DNA of 64,000 bases from Kribbella capetownensis (GTDB lineage Bacteria; Actinomycetota; Actinomycetes; Propionibacteriales; Kribbellaceae): NCBI RefSeq assembly GCF_004331485.1, contig NZ_SJKD01000008.1:372001-436000 (forward strand). The letters run 5' to 3'. Positions 41,564-49,182 of the stretch are shown piece by piece (position 1 is the first letter of the stretch; the number at the start of each line of letters is the position of its first letter). A program made the translations under genes and the position numbers. Under the pieces are notes generated by a model, which was not told the origin of the DNA, ran no database searches, and worked only from the letters and a program-made list of their open reading frames with translations.

Positions 41564-42876
41564 GACGCCGTCACCAGCGCGATCCCGCCCGCGGAGAAGG
41601 CGACCATGGCCGCCAGCATCGGGTACTGCGCCCGTCGCAACTGCCGGCGGCGGAACAACTCCGCAGCGCGATCGTGTGCGGACACCACCCCGAGTACGTG
41701 TCCGAGCACGATCGCACCGATCTGGACCCCCGCGATCAGCCCGGTGCCGAGGAACGCGTAGTCGACCCGCATCCCGCTGGTCCCGAGCAGGTCCCAACCC
41801 CGCCCGAACGGATCCGTGGCGAGCAGCAGACCCTCCTGGCCCTGGAACATCGCGAACGAAAAATAGTGCGCGACGGCGTACCCGATCGCGATCGGCACCA
41901 GCGAGTGCACGAACGCTCCCGGCAACCCGGCTCGCCCGACCACGCCCGGCCGGATCCGCGCCGCGCCGGTCGTCCGCGATGCCAGCAGGAACAAGCCGGT
42001 GACGATCGCGACCGCGACCATCAGGCCGAGCGTGTGTACGGCGATGTGCTGCGTACGGCTGAGGTCGCCGGTCAATCGCGTCCAGGCAGACCAGCGCGAG
42101 ATCCCGTCGAAGGCCGTTGATCCGAGCAACAGACACAGAAGTCCAACGATCCCCGGCTGCTGGGGCATGGTGGCCAGGCCGGCCAGCGGATTCCGCAGTT
42201 CCAGGCGACCGTCCGCACCACGGCCGAGCGGACTCAGTCGTGCGAGGACTTCGGCGTACACCTCGAAGCTGTCGCCGATGCTGAACCAGGCCGGCCCGTA
42301 GACGATGCCCGCGGCAACATTTGCGGCGGCGTACATCGTCGCGAAGATCGCGACGACGATCGGCTCGGAGCCGTCCGGATACGCCAGCTCGAGCCAGAGG
42401 AACCCGGCCAGCCCTGCGACCGCCGGCCAGTAGGCGATCCCCTCGGGCAACTTCCGGTACGACGTCCTGCGCGCGAGGCCCGCGATCGTGCGCAACGGGT
42501 TGGCCAGGCGCCAGATCGGGCCGAAGACCAGCGAGAGCGGGATGATGCCGACCCAGATCCAGACATACAGCCAGGTCGGCGCCGGGTTCAGAGCCGGCTC
42601 GCTGCTGCCGAACCAGGCGGAGCCGAGCATCAGCGCGAGTGCTGCCAGCCCGACGAGCTTGAGTATCCAGCGCGTCGGCCTCGCGTCGACCAGCCGGGTG
42701 AGGTGGTCGAGTGACTTACCGGCAGTAACTTCGAAGCGCGGCCGCGACCAGAACGCGGCGAGGGCGAAGAACGAGACCGCCACCGCCGCGCCGGCGGAGT
42801 AGATCGCCAGCCACAGCGGCACCGGCAGGTCGCCTCGCCCGCCGATCCCGTGCAGCGGCAGCAAGAGCTCCAGCAC
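41560..42876 (-). CDS. Multi-pass membrane protein (fenitrothion-hydrolase-like label)
   Basis: 438-residue protein with 10-12 hydrophobic helices. It opens LHGIGGRGDLPVPLWLAIYSAGAAVAVSFFALA, and has FGPIWRLANPLRTI, GAFVHSLVPIAIGYAVAHYFSF and DYAFLGTGLIAGVQIGAIVLGHVLGV, with several in-membrane histidines. From memory, such actinobacterial proteins are sometimes labelled fenitrothion hydrolase, but no catalytic site is evident and the label may mislead; the histidines suggest metal or heme handling. GTG start with GGAGGG upstream. Downstream of a flavin monooxygenase on the same strand. Confidence 0.75.
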   Translation of the reverse strand: MLELLLPLHGIGGRGDLPVPLWLAIYSAGAAVAVSFFALAAFWSRPRFEVTAGKSLDHLTRLVDARPTRWILKLVGLAALALMLGSAWFGSSEPALNPAPTWLYVWIWVGIIPLSLVFGPIWRLANPLRTIAGLARRTSYRKLPEGIAYWPAVAGLAGFLWLELAYPDGSEPIVVAIFATMYAAANVAAGIVYGPAWFSIGDSFEVYAEVLARLSPLGRGADGRLELRNPLAGLATMPQQPGIVGLLCLLLGSTAFDGISRWSAWTRLTGDLSRTQHIAVHTLGLMVAVAIVTGLFLLASRTTGAARIRPGVVGRAGLPGAFVHSLVPIAIGYAVAHYFSFAMFQGQEGLLLATDPFGRGWDLLGTSGMRVDYAFLGTGLIAGVQIGAIVLGHVLGVVSAHDRAAELFRRRQLRRAQYPMLAAMVAFSAGGIALVTAS

Positions 42877-42916
42877 GGGATCGCCCTCCGATCAGCACAG
42901 CTATCTGACTGATCGA

Positions 42917-42939
42917 ATGTAACACGATCGATGTCACAT
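42917..42939. promoter_or_regulatory. Inverted repeat between monooxygenase and membrane-protein genes
   Basis: ATGTAAC-N9-GTCACAT (6 of 7 paired). The ATGTAAC arm is the same heptamer found in the MerR operator at 38780, but with the arms arranged differently. It overlaps the monooxygenase stop codon and could be a second promoter/operator for the membrane-protein gene. Confidence 0.35.
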
Positions 42940-44409
42940 AGCGAGAGTTCGATACTCGGCCGGATCGAAGCGGCGGGTCAACTGGCGGAACCGGAAGGTG
43001 AACGACGGCCAGAGCGTGGTGTTGCGCCCCTCGGAGTCGAGGTACCAACTGGTGCAGCCGCCGCGGGTCCACACCGTGTTGCGCATCGAGGACCGGACGC
43101 CGTCGACGAAGGCGCGCTGCACGTCCGGCCGCACCTCGACCCGCTGCAGGCCCTCGCTGTCCATCGTCTTCAGCGCGTCCAGGATGTAAGCGATCTGCGA
43201 CTCGATCATGAACACCATCGAGCTGTGGCCGAGGCCGGTGTTCGGTCCGATCAGCAGGAAGAAGTTCGGGAAGCCGGAGACCGCCGTACCGAGGTGTGCC
43301 TCCATGCCGCCCGACCACGCGTCACGCAGCGACAGGCCGTCGCGGCCGTGCACCATGTCCATCACCGGCAGGTCGGTCACCCGGAAGCCGGTGCCGTAGA
43401 TGATCGTGTCGACCTCGTGCTTCACACCGTCCGCGGTGACGATCCCGGTCGGGGTGACCTCGGCGACCCCGTCGGTGACGACCTCGACATTCGGCTTCGT
43501 GATCGCCGGGTAGTAGTCGTCGGAGATCAGCACCCGCTTGCAGCCGAGGGTGAAGTCCGGCGTCAGCTTCGCGCGCAGCAGCGGGTCGCGGACCTGGTGC
43601 TCGAGGTGCTTCTCGGCGACCTTCTGCGCCTGCTTCATGATCGACGGCAGCTTCGCGAACCCGAGCACCATCGACTCGCGACCCCAGTAGATCCCGGCCC
43701 GGACCGCCTTCTGCACCAGGGGGAACCGGCGGAACACGGCCTTCTCGGCCTCGGTGATCCTGCGGTCCGGCCGCGGCAGCACCCACGGCGGCGTGCGCTG
43801 GAACAGGTGCAGTTCCTCGACCTCCGGCTGGATCGCCGGCACGAACTGGATCGCCGACGCGCCGGTCCCGATCACCGCGACCTTGCGGCCACTGAGGTCG
43901 AGGTCATGATCCCACTGCGCCGAGTGGAAGACCTCTCCCTCGAACGACTCGATCCCCGGAAGCGTCGGCACCGACGGCTCGGCGAGCGGACCCATCCCGG
44001 ACAGCAGCAACTGGGCGGTGAACTCACCCTGACTGGTCCGGATCCGCCACTGACCGTCCTGCCAGGACGCCGCCTCGACGGCATGACCGAAGCGGATGTG
44101 CCGGCGGACGCCGAACCGGTCGGTGACCTTGCGCAGGTAGTCCTCGATCTCGGGCTGCGGCGAGAACGTCGACGACCAGTCCGGGTTCGGCGCGAAGGAG
44201 AACGAGTAGAGATGCGAGGGCACGTCACACCGGCAGCCCGGATAGGTGTTGTCCCGCCAGGTGCCTCCGACGTCGTCCGCACGCTCCAGTACGACGAAGT
44301 CGTCGTACCCGGCCTGCTTGAGCCGGACGGCCATCCCGATCCCGGCGAATCCGGTCCCGATCACCACGATCCGGTGATGCCTGGTCTCCCGCGTGACCTC
44401 GTCCGCCAT
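42934..44409 (-). CDS. Flavin-containing monooxygenase, Baeyer-Villiger type
   Basis: 491-residue NAD(P)H- and FAD-dependent oxygenase. The FAD site is GTGFAGIGMAVRL (residues 18-30), followed by DDVGGTWRDNTYPGCRCD. The Baeyer-Villiger fingerprint reads FEGEVFHSAQWDHD, with D replacing the usual final P, and the NADPH site is VAVIGTGASAIQFVPAI. Such enzymes insert oxygen next to ketones, for instance in cyclic or long-chain ketones or steroids. GGAGGGC precedes the ATG. Divergent from a TetR gene whose operators fill the 68-bp gap. Confidence 0.93.
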   Translation of the reverse strand: MADEVTRETRHHRIVVIGTGFAGIGMAVRLKQAGYDDFVVLERADDVGGTWRDNTYPGCRCDVPSHLYSFSFAPNPDWSSTFSPQPEIEDYLRKVTDRFGVRRHIRFGHAVEAASWQDGQWRIRTSQGEFTAQLLLSGMGPLAEPSVPTLPGIESFEGEVFHSAQWDHDLDLSGRKVAVIGTGASAIQFVPAIQPEVEELHLFQRTPPWVLPRPDRRITEAEKAVFRRFPLVQKAVRAGIYWGRESMVLGFAKLPSIMKQAQKVAEKHLEHQVRDPLLRAKLTPDFTLGCKRVLISDDYYPAITKPNVEVVTDGVAEVTPTGIVTADGVKHEVDTIIYGTGFRVTDLPVMDMVHGRDGLSLRDAWSGGMEAHLGTAVSGFPNFFLLIGPNTGLGHSSMVFMIESQIAYILDALKTMDSEGLQRVEVRPDVQRAFVDGVRSSMRNTVWTRGGCTSWYLDSEGRNTTLWPSFTFRFRQLTRRFDPAEYRTLAM

Positions 44410-44433
44410 CGAGCCCTCCAGCCTCCGGACAAC

Positions 44434-44452
44434 AACTTACTCCCAGTAAGTT
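44434..44452. promoter_or_regulatory. TetR operator 1
   Basis: AACTTACTCCCAGTAAGTT, a perfect 8-3-8 inverted repeat between the monooxygenase and TetR genes. Confidence 0.7.
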
Positions 44453-44466
44453 ACTCGGAGTCAGTT
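44448..44466. promoter_or_regulatory. TetR operator 2, overlapping
   Basis: On the minus strand this 19-mer reads AACTGACTCCGAGTAACTT, 16 of 19 identical to operator 1, offset by 14 bp. It touches the TetR gene -10 box (TAGAGT, 44466-44471). Confidence 0.55.
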
Positions 44467-44471
44467 AGAGT
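44466..44471 (+). promoter_or_regulatory. -10 box of the TetR gene (leaderless)
   Basis: TAGAGT, six bases before GTG at 44478, adjoining the second operator. Confidence 0.5.
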
Positions 44472-44477
44472 GTGCAA

Positions 44478-45209
44478 GTGACGTCCCCCACGCCCAAGCC
44501 ATCCCCTCAGGCAGTCAGCACCGCCCCAAAATCCGGCGCTGAGTCGGGCGCAGAACGCGCCGTGGAGAGTGGGGTGGTGGAGGGTGTCGAGCCGCCGAAG
44601 CGGCGCCGGAATCGGGCTGCGCGAGAGCGCGAGATGCTGGAGGCCGCCGAGCGGATCTTCGGCGAGCGCGGCTACCAGGGCACGTCGATGGACGACGTCG
44701 CGGCCGAGGTCGGGGTCTCGAAGCCCCTGATCTACCAGTACTACGGCTCCAAGGACGGCCTGTTCCTCGCCTGCCTCGCCCGCCTCCGGGCCCAACTCCT
44801 GGAGACCGTGTCCGACGCGGTGATGGCTGCCACCGACGCAGAGGACGCGCTGTACGCCGGCTTCGTCGCCTGGTTCCAGTTCCTCGACGACCACCCGCAG
44901 GCCTGGTCCGTCCTGATCGACGAAGGCATGCTCAGCACCAACCCCGCCGCCGGCCCCGCAGCGGCCGCCACCGACGAGGTCCGCGCCGCCTTCATCGAAC
45001 TGATCTCCGCGATGGTCCGGATGAACCTCCCACCCGGCCGCACCGCCGACAACGACGAGATCGAGATCATCGCGCAAAGCATCTCCGGCGCCACCGAACG
45101 CCTGGCCATCTGGCGCAGCCGGGTCCCCGCCCCACCCACTCCGGAGAAGGTGGCCCGGACCCTCCAAGATCTCCTCTGGCAAGGTCTGCAAACCCTCAGC
45201 ACCGCCTGA
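44478..45209 (+). CDS. TetR family transcriptional regulator
   Basis: 243-residue regulator with a 40-residue disordered lead before the helix-turn-helix (REREMLEAAERIFGERGYQGTSMDDVAAEVGVSKPLIYQYYGSKDGLF lies at about 50-97) and a helical sensor domain (100-230). GTG 44478 is preferred to the in-frame GTG at 44472 because of TAGAGT at leaderless distance. It should repress itself and the divergent monooxygenase through the two overlapping operators. Ligand unknown. Confidence 0.92.
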   Translation: MTSPTPKPSPQAVSTAPKSGAESGAERAVESGVVEGVEPPKRRRNRAAREREMLEAAERIFGERGYQGTSMDDVAAEVGVSKPLIYQYYGSKDGLFLACLARLRAQLLETVSDAVMAATDAEDALYAGFVAWFQFLDDHPQAWSVLIDEGMLSTNPAAGPAAAATDEVRAAFIELISAMVRMNLPPGRTADNDEIEIIAQSISGATERLAIWRSRVPAPPTPEKVARTLQDLLWQGLQTLSTA

Positions 45210-45216
45210 GCAGCGG

Positions 45217-45222
45217 TACCGT
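45217..45222 (+). promoter_or_regulatory. -10 box of the 45229 gene (leaderless)
   Basis: TACCGT, six bases before GTG at 45229. Confidence 0.4.
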
Positions 45223-45228
45223 ACCGCG

Positions 45229-45885
45229 GTGGATCTGTTCGCGGAGTCATGGGCAGCGTTGCGTACGGCGGTCGCGGAGACGCCGGAGGAGGACTTCGGG
45301 AAGCCGTCCGGCTGTGCAGGATGGTTGGTCCGGGACCTCGTGTGTCACCTGGTCATCGACGCGCAGGATGTGCTGATCACCCTGGCCACACCCGCCGAGT
45401 CCGAGCCGACGCGCAACGCGGCGACGTACTGGAAGGTGTCGCACACACCGCCGACCGGTGACGATCCGCTGGATGCGTTGATCCCTCGACTGGCTGCCGC
45501 GTACGGCGATCCAGGGCTGCTGACGTTCCACCTGGACGACCTCGGGTCTGCCGCGGGACGGGCCGCCGTACTCGCTGATCGGGGTGCGCGCGTCAGTACG
45601 AAGGAACAGGTGCTGACCGTCGGCGACTACCTGTCGGCGTACGTGCTCGAGTGGACGTTGCACCACCTCGACCTGATCGCCCATCGGCCGTCAGCCGACG
45701 CGCCACCGGCCGAGACGCTCGCGGCAGCGCGTGCCCTGCTCGAGGAGATCGCGGAGGCATCCTTCCCCACAGAGTTCTCCGACACGGATGTCCTGCTGAT
45801 GGGGACCGGTCGACGTACGCCGACCGACGCGGAGGAAACCACCTTGGGCGATCTGACCGCGCGCCTCCCGCTCATCCTCAGCTGA
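45229..45885 (+). CDS. Maleylpyruvate isomerase family (mycothiol-dependent, DinB fold) protein
   Basis: 218-residue helical protein. The N-terminal WAALRTAVAETPEEDFGKPSGCAGWLVRDLVCHLV (8-42) and YVLEWTLHHLDL (about 138-149) carry the likely metal-binding histidines of the DinB/maleylpyruvate-isomerase fold. The family includes mycothiol-dependent enzymes; most members have unknown substrates. Start GTG, leaderless-type promoter. The 3' end, including the stop, is repeated in tandem just downstream. Confidence 0.87.
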   Translation: MDLFAESWAALRTAVAETPEEDFGKPSGCAGWLVRDLVCHLVIDAQDVLITLATPAESEPTRNAATYWKVSHTPPTGDDPLDALIPRLAAAYGDPGLLTFHLDDLGSAAGRAAVLADRGARVSTKEQVLTVGDYLSAYVLEWTLHHLDLIAHRPSADAPPAETLAAARALLEEIAEASFPTEFSDTDVLLMGTGRRTPTDAEETTLGDLTARLPLILS

Positions 45886-45944
45886 GGTGGACGGCCGGCC
45901 TTCGCTCTTCCTCAGCTGACTTGGACCGGCGGCCTTCGCTCCTT
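45877..45944. repeat. 34-bp tandem repeat spanning a gene stop codon
   Basis: Two 34-bp units (45877-45910 and 45911-45944), both starting CTCAGCTGA and sharing GGCCTTCGCTC, plus the first bases of a third. The stop codon of the 45229 gene is in unit 1 and repeated in unit 2. Confidence 0.75.
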
Positions 45945-45957
45945 GTCAGCTCGACAA

Positions 45958-46872
45958 CTAGTCGTTGGTGAAGTCGGCCAGGAGTTCGTCGACGAAGTCG
46001 TGAACGCCGGCTACGGCGTCAGGGTTGCGGGTCCGGTAGTACGGGGTCGCGATGATCGTCAACGACAGGACCCAGGCGCGGGCCCGGGCCCAGGTGTCGT
46101 GGTCGACCTCCATCGCCTCGCGGAATGCGCGTCGCGAGTCGCCTCTGAAGGTGTACCACGCGGCGAGCAGATCGGCCGCCGGATCGGCGGCCCAGGCGGT
46201 GCCGAAGTCGATCACCGCCGACAGCTTGCCATCGGCAACCAGTAGGTTGCCGGGCATCAGATCACCGTGGATCCACCGCGGTGAACCGTCCCAGGTGTCC
46301 GCCGCCAGCGACTCCTCCCAGGCCGCGAGCAGGACTCCGGTGTCGAACTCGTCCCGCAACTCCTCGACCGCTTCGCGGAACAGCTTGTCCCGCGGGGCCA
46401 GCGGCGTACCCCGGCTGAACGGATCGTCCGGCGGAACCGGGGCACCGGTCGTGTCGACCTCCTGCAAGGCGTGAACGAATCCGGCGAGATCCCTCGCGGC
46501 GGTCACCGGGTCGGCGAGCCGGTCCAGTTGGAAGGCTTCACCCTCCAGCCACCGGTACACGCCCCAGGTGAAGGGGTAATCCGCTCCCGGCTTCCCGAGC
46601 GCCAGCGGTGCCGGTACAGCGAGCGGCAGATGCGGAGCCAGCCTCGGCATCCAGGTCAGATCCTTCTCGACCTGCCCCTGCGTCGACGCGGTCCGCGGCA
46701 GCCGCACCGCCAGGTCATCACCGACCCGGAACGTCACGTTGTCCGTGCCCGACGATTCGACCACGCGGATCGGAAGGCCGGCCCAGCTCGGGAACTGCTC
46801 CGTCAGCAGACGCGCCACCAACGACGCGTCGATATCGACCTCGTCGTCGTGCAACTTGCGAACCTTGGACAC
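45958..46872 (-). CDS. Aminoglycoside phosphotransferase family kinase
   Basis: 304-residue protein of the APH fold. The nucleotide-binding lobe has SSGTDNVTFRVGDDLAVRLPR, and the catalytic loop WIHGDLMPGNLLV with the metal-binding Asp in AVIDFGTAWAADPAADL. Members phosphorylate antibiotics, choline or metabolites; the close sequence style (TEQFPSWAGLPIRVVESSGTDN) matches a broad actinobacterial group not shown to cause resistance. GTG start. Convergent with the DinB-fold gene, with the 34-bp repeats between. Confidence 0.9.
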   Translation of the reverse strand: MSKVRKLHDDEVDIDASLVARLLTEQFPSWAGLPIRVVESSGTDNVTFRVGDDLAVRLPRTASTQGQVEKDLTWMPRLAPHLPLAVPAPLALGKPGADYPFTWGVYRWLEGEAFQLDRLADPVTAARDLAGFVHALQEVDTTGAPVPPDDPFSRGTPLAPRDKLFREAVEELRDEFDTGVLLAAWEESLAADTWDGSPRWIHGDLMPGNLLVADGKLSAVIDFGTAWAADPAADLLAAWYTFRGDSRRAFREAMEVDHDTWARARAWVLSLTIIATPYYRTRNPDAVAGVHDFVDELLADFTND

Positions 46873-46930
46873 GGCACCGGAGCCTCACAGCCCTGCTCCC
46901 ACAGGTCAACCCAATTCCATCGGAGTCGAA

Positions 46931-47419
46931 ATGTTCAACCATGAGCCGCCCAACTACGACTGCCCGTTCTGCCGCCTGGCCGCCGGAGGCGGGGACGCCC
47001 TCACCACCCAGGACGACGTCGTACTGCGAACGGACCGCGCACTCGCCTTCGTAGCCTCCCGCTGGTGGCCCAACAATCGCGGTCACGTGTTGGTCGTCCC
47101 GACCGCGCACCACGAGAACCTCTACGACCTCCCGGCGCCCGACGGCCACGCCGTACATGATGTTGTGCGCGAGATGGCCATCGCGATTCGTCACACCTAC
47201 GACTGCGAAGGCGTTTCCACCCGGCAACACAACGAGCCGGCCGGCTACCAGGACGCCTGGCACTACCACGTCCACGTCTTCCCGCGGTATCCCGGCGACA
47301 ACCTCTACAACACCCGCCACCTCGCCGAGCCCGCAAGTGCCGAGGATCGGTTGCCTTACGTGCGTCGGCTCGGTGCGTATCTGGCCGGGGTGCGGGAGGA
47401 CCCTGAGGAACGACCCTGA
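46931..47419 (+). CDS. HIT family protein
   Basis: 162-residue nucleotide hydrolase/transferase of the HIT superfamily. CPFCRLAAGG forms an N-terminal zinc-like site together with later histidines, LVVPTAHHENLYDLP is the conserved middle, and HYHVHVFPR is the catalytic His triad. The ATG at 46931 is chosen since the frame upstream is antisense to the kinase gene. It stands alone, divergent from the kinase. Confidence 0.9.
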   Translation: MFNHEPPNYDCPFCRLAAGGGDALTTQDDVVLRTDRALAFVASRWWPNNRGHVLVVPTAHHENLYDLPAPDGHAVHDVVREMAIAIRHTYDCEGVSTRQHNEPAGYQDAWHYHVHVFPRYPGDNLYNTRHLAEPASAEDRLPYVRRLGAYLAGVREDPEERP

Positions 47420-47499
47420 GACCCGGCTGACGGATGTCATGGGTGGGTCGTGACGAGCGATCCAGGGGCGGAACGGCGTACTCGCGGAAGCTTTCAGGT

Positions 47500-48414
47500 A
47501 TGACGACAACGACTGCGGTCAGCCTGACGGGCGTGACCAAGAAATACGGGCCGGTGCAGGCGGTCGCCGGGGTGGATCTGTCCATCCGGGCCGGCGAAGT
47601 GGTCGCGCTGCTGGGGCCGAACGGGGCCGGAAAGTCCACGACGATCGAGATGCTGCTCGGGCTGGTACGGCCGGACCAGGGCAGCGTGCAAGTGTACGGC
47701 GGTACGCCGACCGACGCGATCGCGAAGGGCCAGGTCGGGGTGATGCTGCAGAGCGGCGGCATCATCGAGGACGCCAAGGTCGGCGAACTCCTGAACCTGG
47801 TCGCGGGCCTGCACACGAACCCGATGCCGGTGCGGGAAGCACTCGAGAGTGCCGGCATCGCGGACCTGACCGACCGGAAGATGAAGGGCCTGTCGGGCGG
47901 TCAGAAGCAGCGGGTGCGGTTCGCGATGGCGATCCTGCCGCAGCCGGACCTGATCGTGCTGGACGAGCCGACGACCGGGATGGACGTCGAGTCGCGGCGC
48001 GACTTCTGGGCGTCGATGCACGCCGAGACCGCACGCGGCCGGACCGTGCTGTTCGCGACCCACTACCTGGAAGAGGCCGACTCGTACGCCGACCGCGTCG
48101 TACTGATGCGCAACGGCAAGGTCGTTGCCGACGGCACCTCGGCGCAGATCAAGGCGAGCGTCTCCGGCCGGACCATCCGCGCGACCGTGCCTGGCGCCGA
48201 TCTTGCGGCGTTCGCATCGCTGCCGGGTGTCCGCAACGTCGAGACCCGCGGCGACGTCGTCCTGCTGCAGTGCGCGGACTCCGACGACACCCTGCGCTAC
48301 CTGCTGAACAACACCCCCGCCCACGACATCGAAGTGACTTCCGCGGATCTCGAGGACGCCGTCCTGGCGATCAGCGCAGACAGTGCCTACCAGGAACGGG
48401 AGAGCCTCGCATGA
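47500..48414 (+). CDS. ABC-2 exporter ATP-binding protein
   Basis: 304-residue DrrA-type ATPase. Walker A GPNGAGKST (about 40-48), Q-loop MLQSGG, signature LSGGQKQR, Walker B LIVLDEPTTGMD and H-loop ATHYLEEAD. The C-terminal 80 residues match the regulatory extension of drug or antibiotic exporters. First of four overlapping genes (ATPase, permease, sensor kinase, response regulator), an arrangement used for stress- or antibiotic-induced export. Confidence 0.93.
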   Translation: MTTTTAVSLTGVTKKYGPVQAVAGVDLSIRAGEVVALLGPNGAGKSTTIEMLLGLVRPDQGSVQVYGGTPTDAIAKGQVGVMLQSGGIIEDAKVGELLNLVAGLHTNPMPVREALESAGIADLTDRKMKGLSGGQKQRVRFAMAILPQPDLIVLDEPTTGMDVESRRDFWASMHAETARGRTVLFATHYLEEADSYADRVVLMRNGKVVADGTSAQIKASVSGRTIRATVPGADLAAFASLPGVRNVETRGDVVLLQCADSDDTLRYLLNNTPAHDIEVTSADLEDAVLAISADSAYQERESLA

Positions 48415-49145
48415 ACCGCGACTACCTGATGTTCGACATCCGCCGCACGCTGCGGAACCGGCGGGTGCTGATCTTCTCGATCCTGATGCCCCTGGTGCTG
48501 TTCATGATCTTCGGCCTGACGCTGCCGGACGACGCGAACGAGGGCGGGATCTCGGCGATCGCCTACGTGATGGTGAGTATGGCGATGTTCGGCTCGATGT
48601 CGGCCGCGATGAGCAGCGGCGGCGTGATCGCGGCCGAGCGCGACGGTGGCTGGAACCGCACCCTGCGGCTCACCCCGCTGAAGCCGCAGGCGTATGTGAC
48701 CACGAAGGTGATCCTGTCGCTGCTGCTGGCGATCCCGCCGCTGCTGGTCGTGTTCCTGTTCGGCCTGATCGTCGGGCACGTGCACCTGGACGCCGGGCAG
48801 TGGGTGACGGTCGCGCTGGTGTCGTGGCTGGGCGCCCTGCCGTTCGCCGCGATCGGCCTGGTCATCGGGTACGTCGCCAAGCCGGACAGCGTGCAGCCGA
48901 TCACCGGTCTGGCCACGATGCTGATCGCGGCCTTCGGCGGACTGTGGCTGCCGGTGGACTCGATGCCGTCGCTGATGAAGCACATCGCACAGCTGACTCC
49001 GGCGTACTGGACCGGTCTGAGCTCCCGGAGCGCGTTGACGGACAGCGGCCTGGACATGCAGGCACTGCTGGTGGTGCTGGGCTGGACCGTCGTACTCGGC
49101 TTCATCGGCCTGCGCCGGTACCAGGCCGACACCGCGCGGGCCTGA
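48411..49145 (+). CDS. ABC-2 exporter permease
   Basis: 244-residue membrane protein with six hydrophobic helices. FDIRRTLRNRRVLIFSILMPLVLFMIFGL forms the N-terminal helix, and ERDGGWNRTLRLTPLKPQAYVTTKV the cytoplasmic loop typical of ABC-2 permeases. The ATG overlaps the ATPase stop (ATGA). With the ATPase it forms a homodimeric exporter of unknown substrate. Confidence 0.93.
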   Translation: MNRDYLMFDIRRTLRNRRVLIFSILMPLVLFMIFGLTLPDDANEGGISAIAYVMVSMAMFGSMSAAMSSGGVIAAERDGGWNRTLRLTPLKPQAYVTTKVILSLLLAIPPLLVVFLFGLIVGHVHLDAGQWVTVALVSWLGALPFAAIGLVIGYVAKPDSVQPITGLATMLIAAFGGLWLPVDSMPSLMKHIAQLTPAYWTGLSSRSALTDSGLDMQALLVVLGWTVVLGFIGLRRYQADTARA

Positions 49146-49169
49146 GGGACGCGAGCCGGAGCCAGGGCA

Positions 49170-49175
49170 TACCGT
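49170..49175 (+). promoter_or_regulatory. Possible internal -10 box before the sensor kinase
   Basis: TACCGT, seven bases before ATG 49183; may give the two-component genes their own leaderless promoter within the cluster. Confidence 0.4.
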
Positions 49176-49182
49176 GACCACC

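Noticed and set aside
45958..46872. Aminoglycoside resistance gene
   Set aside because: The fold is right, but kinase families of this kind are broad and the context has nothing of a resistance cassette.
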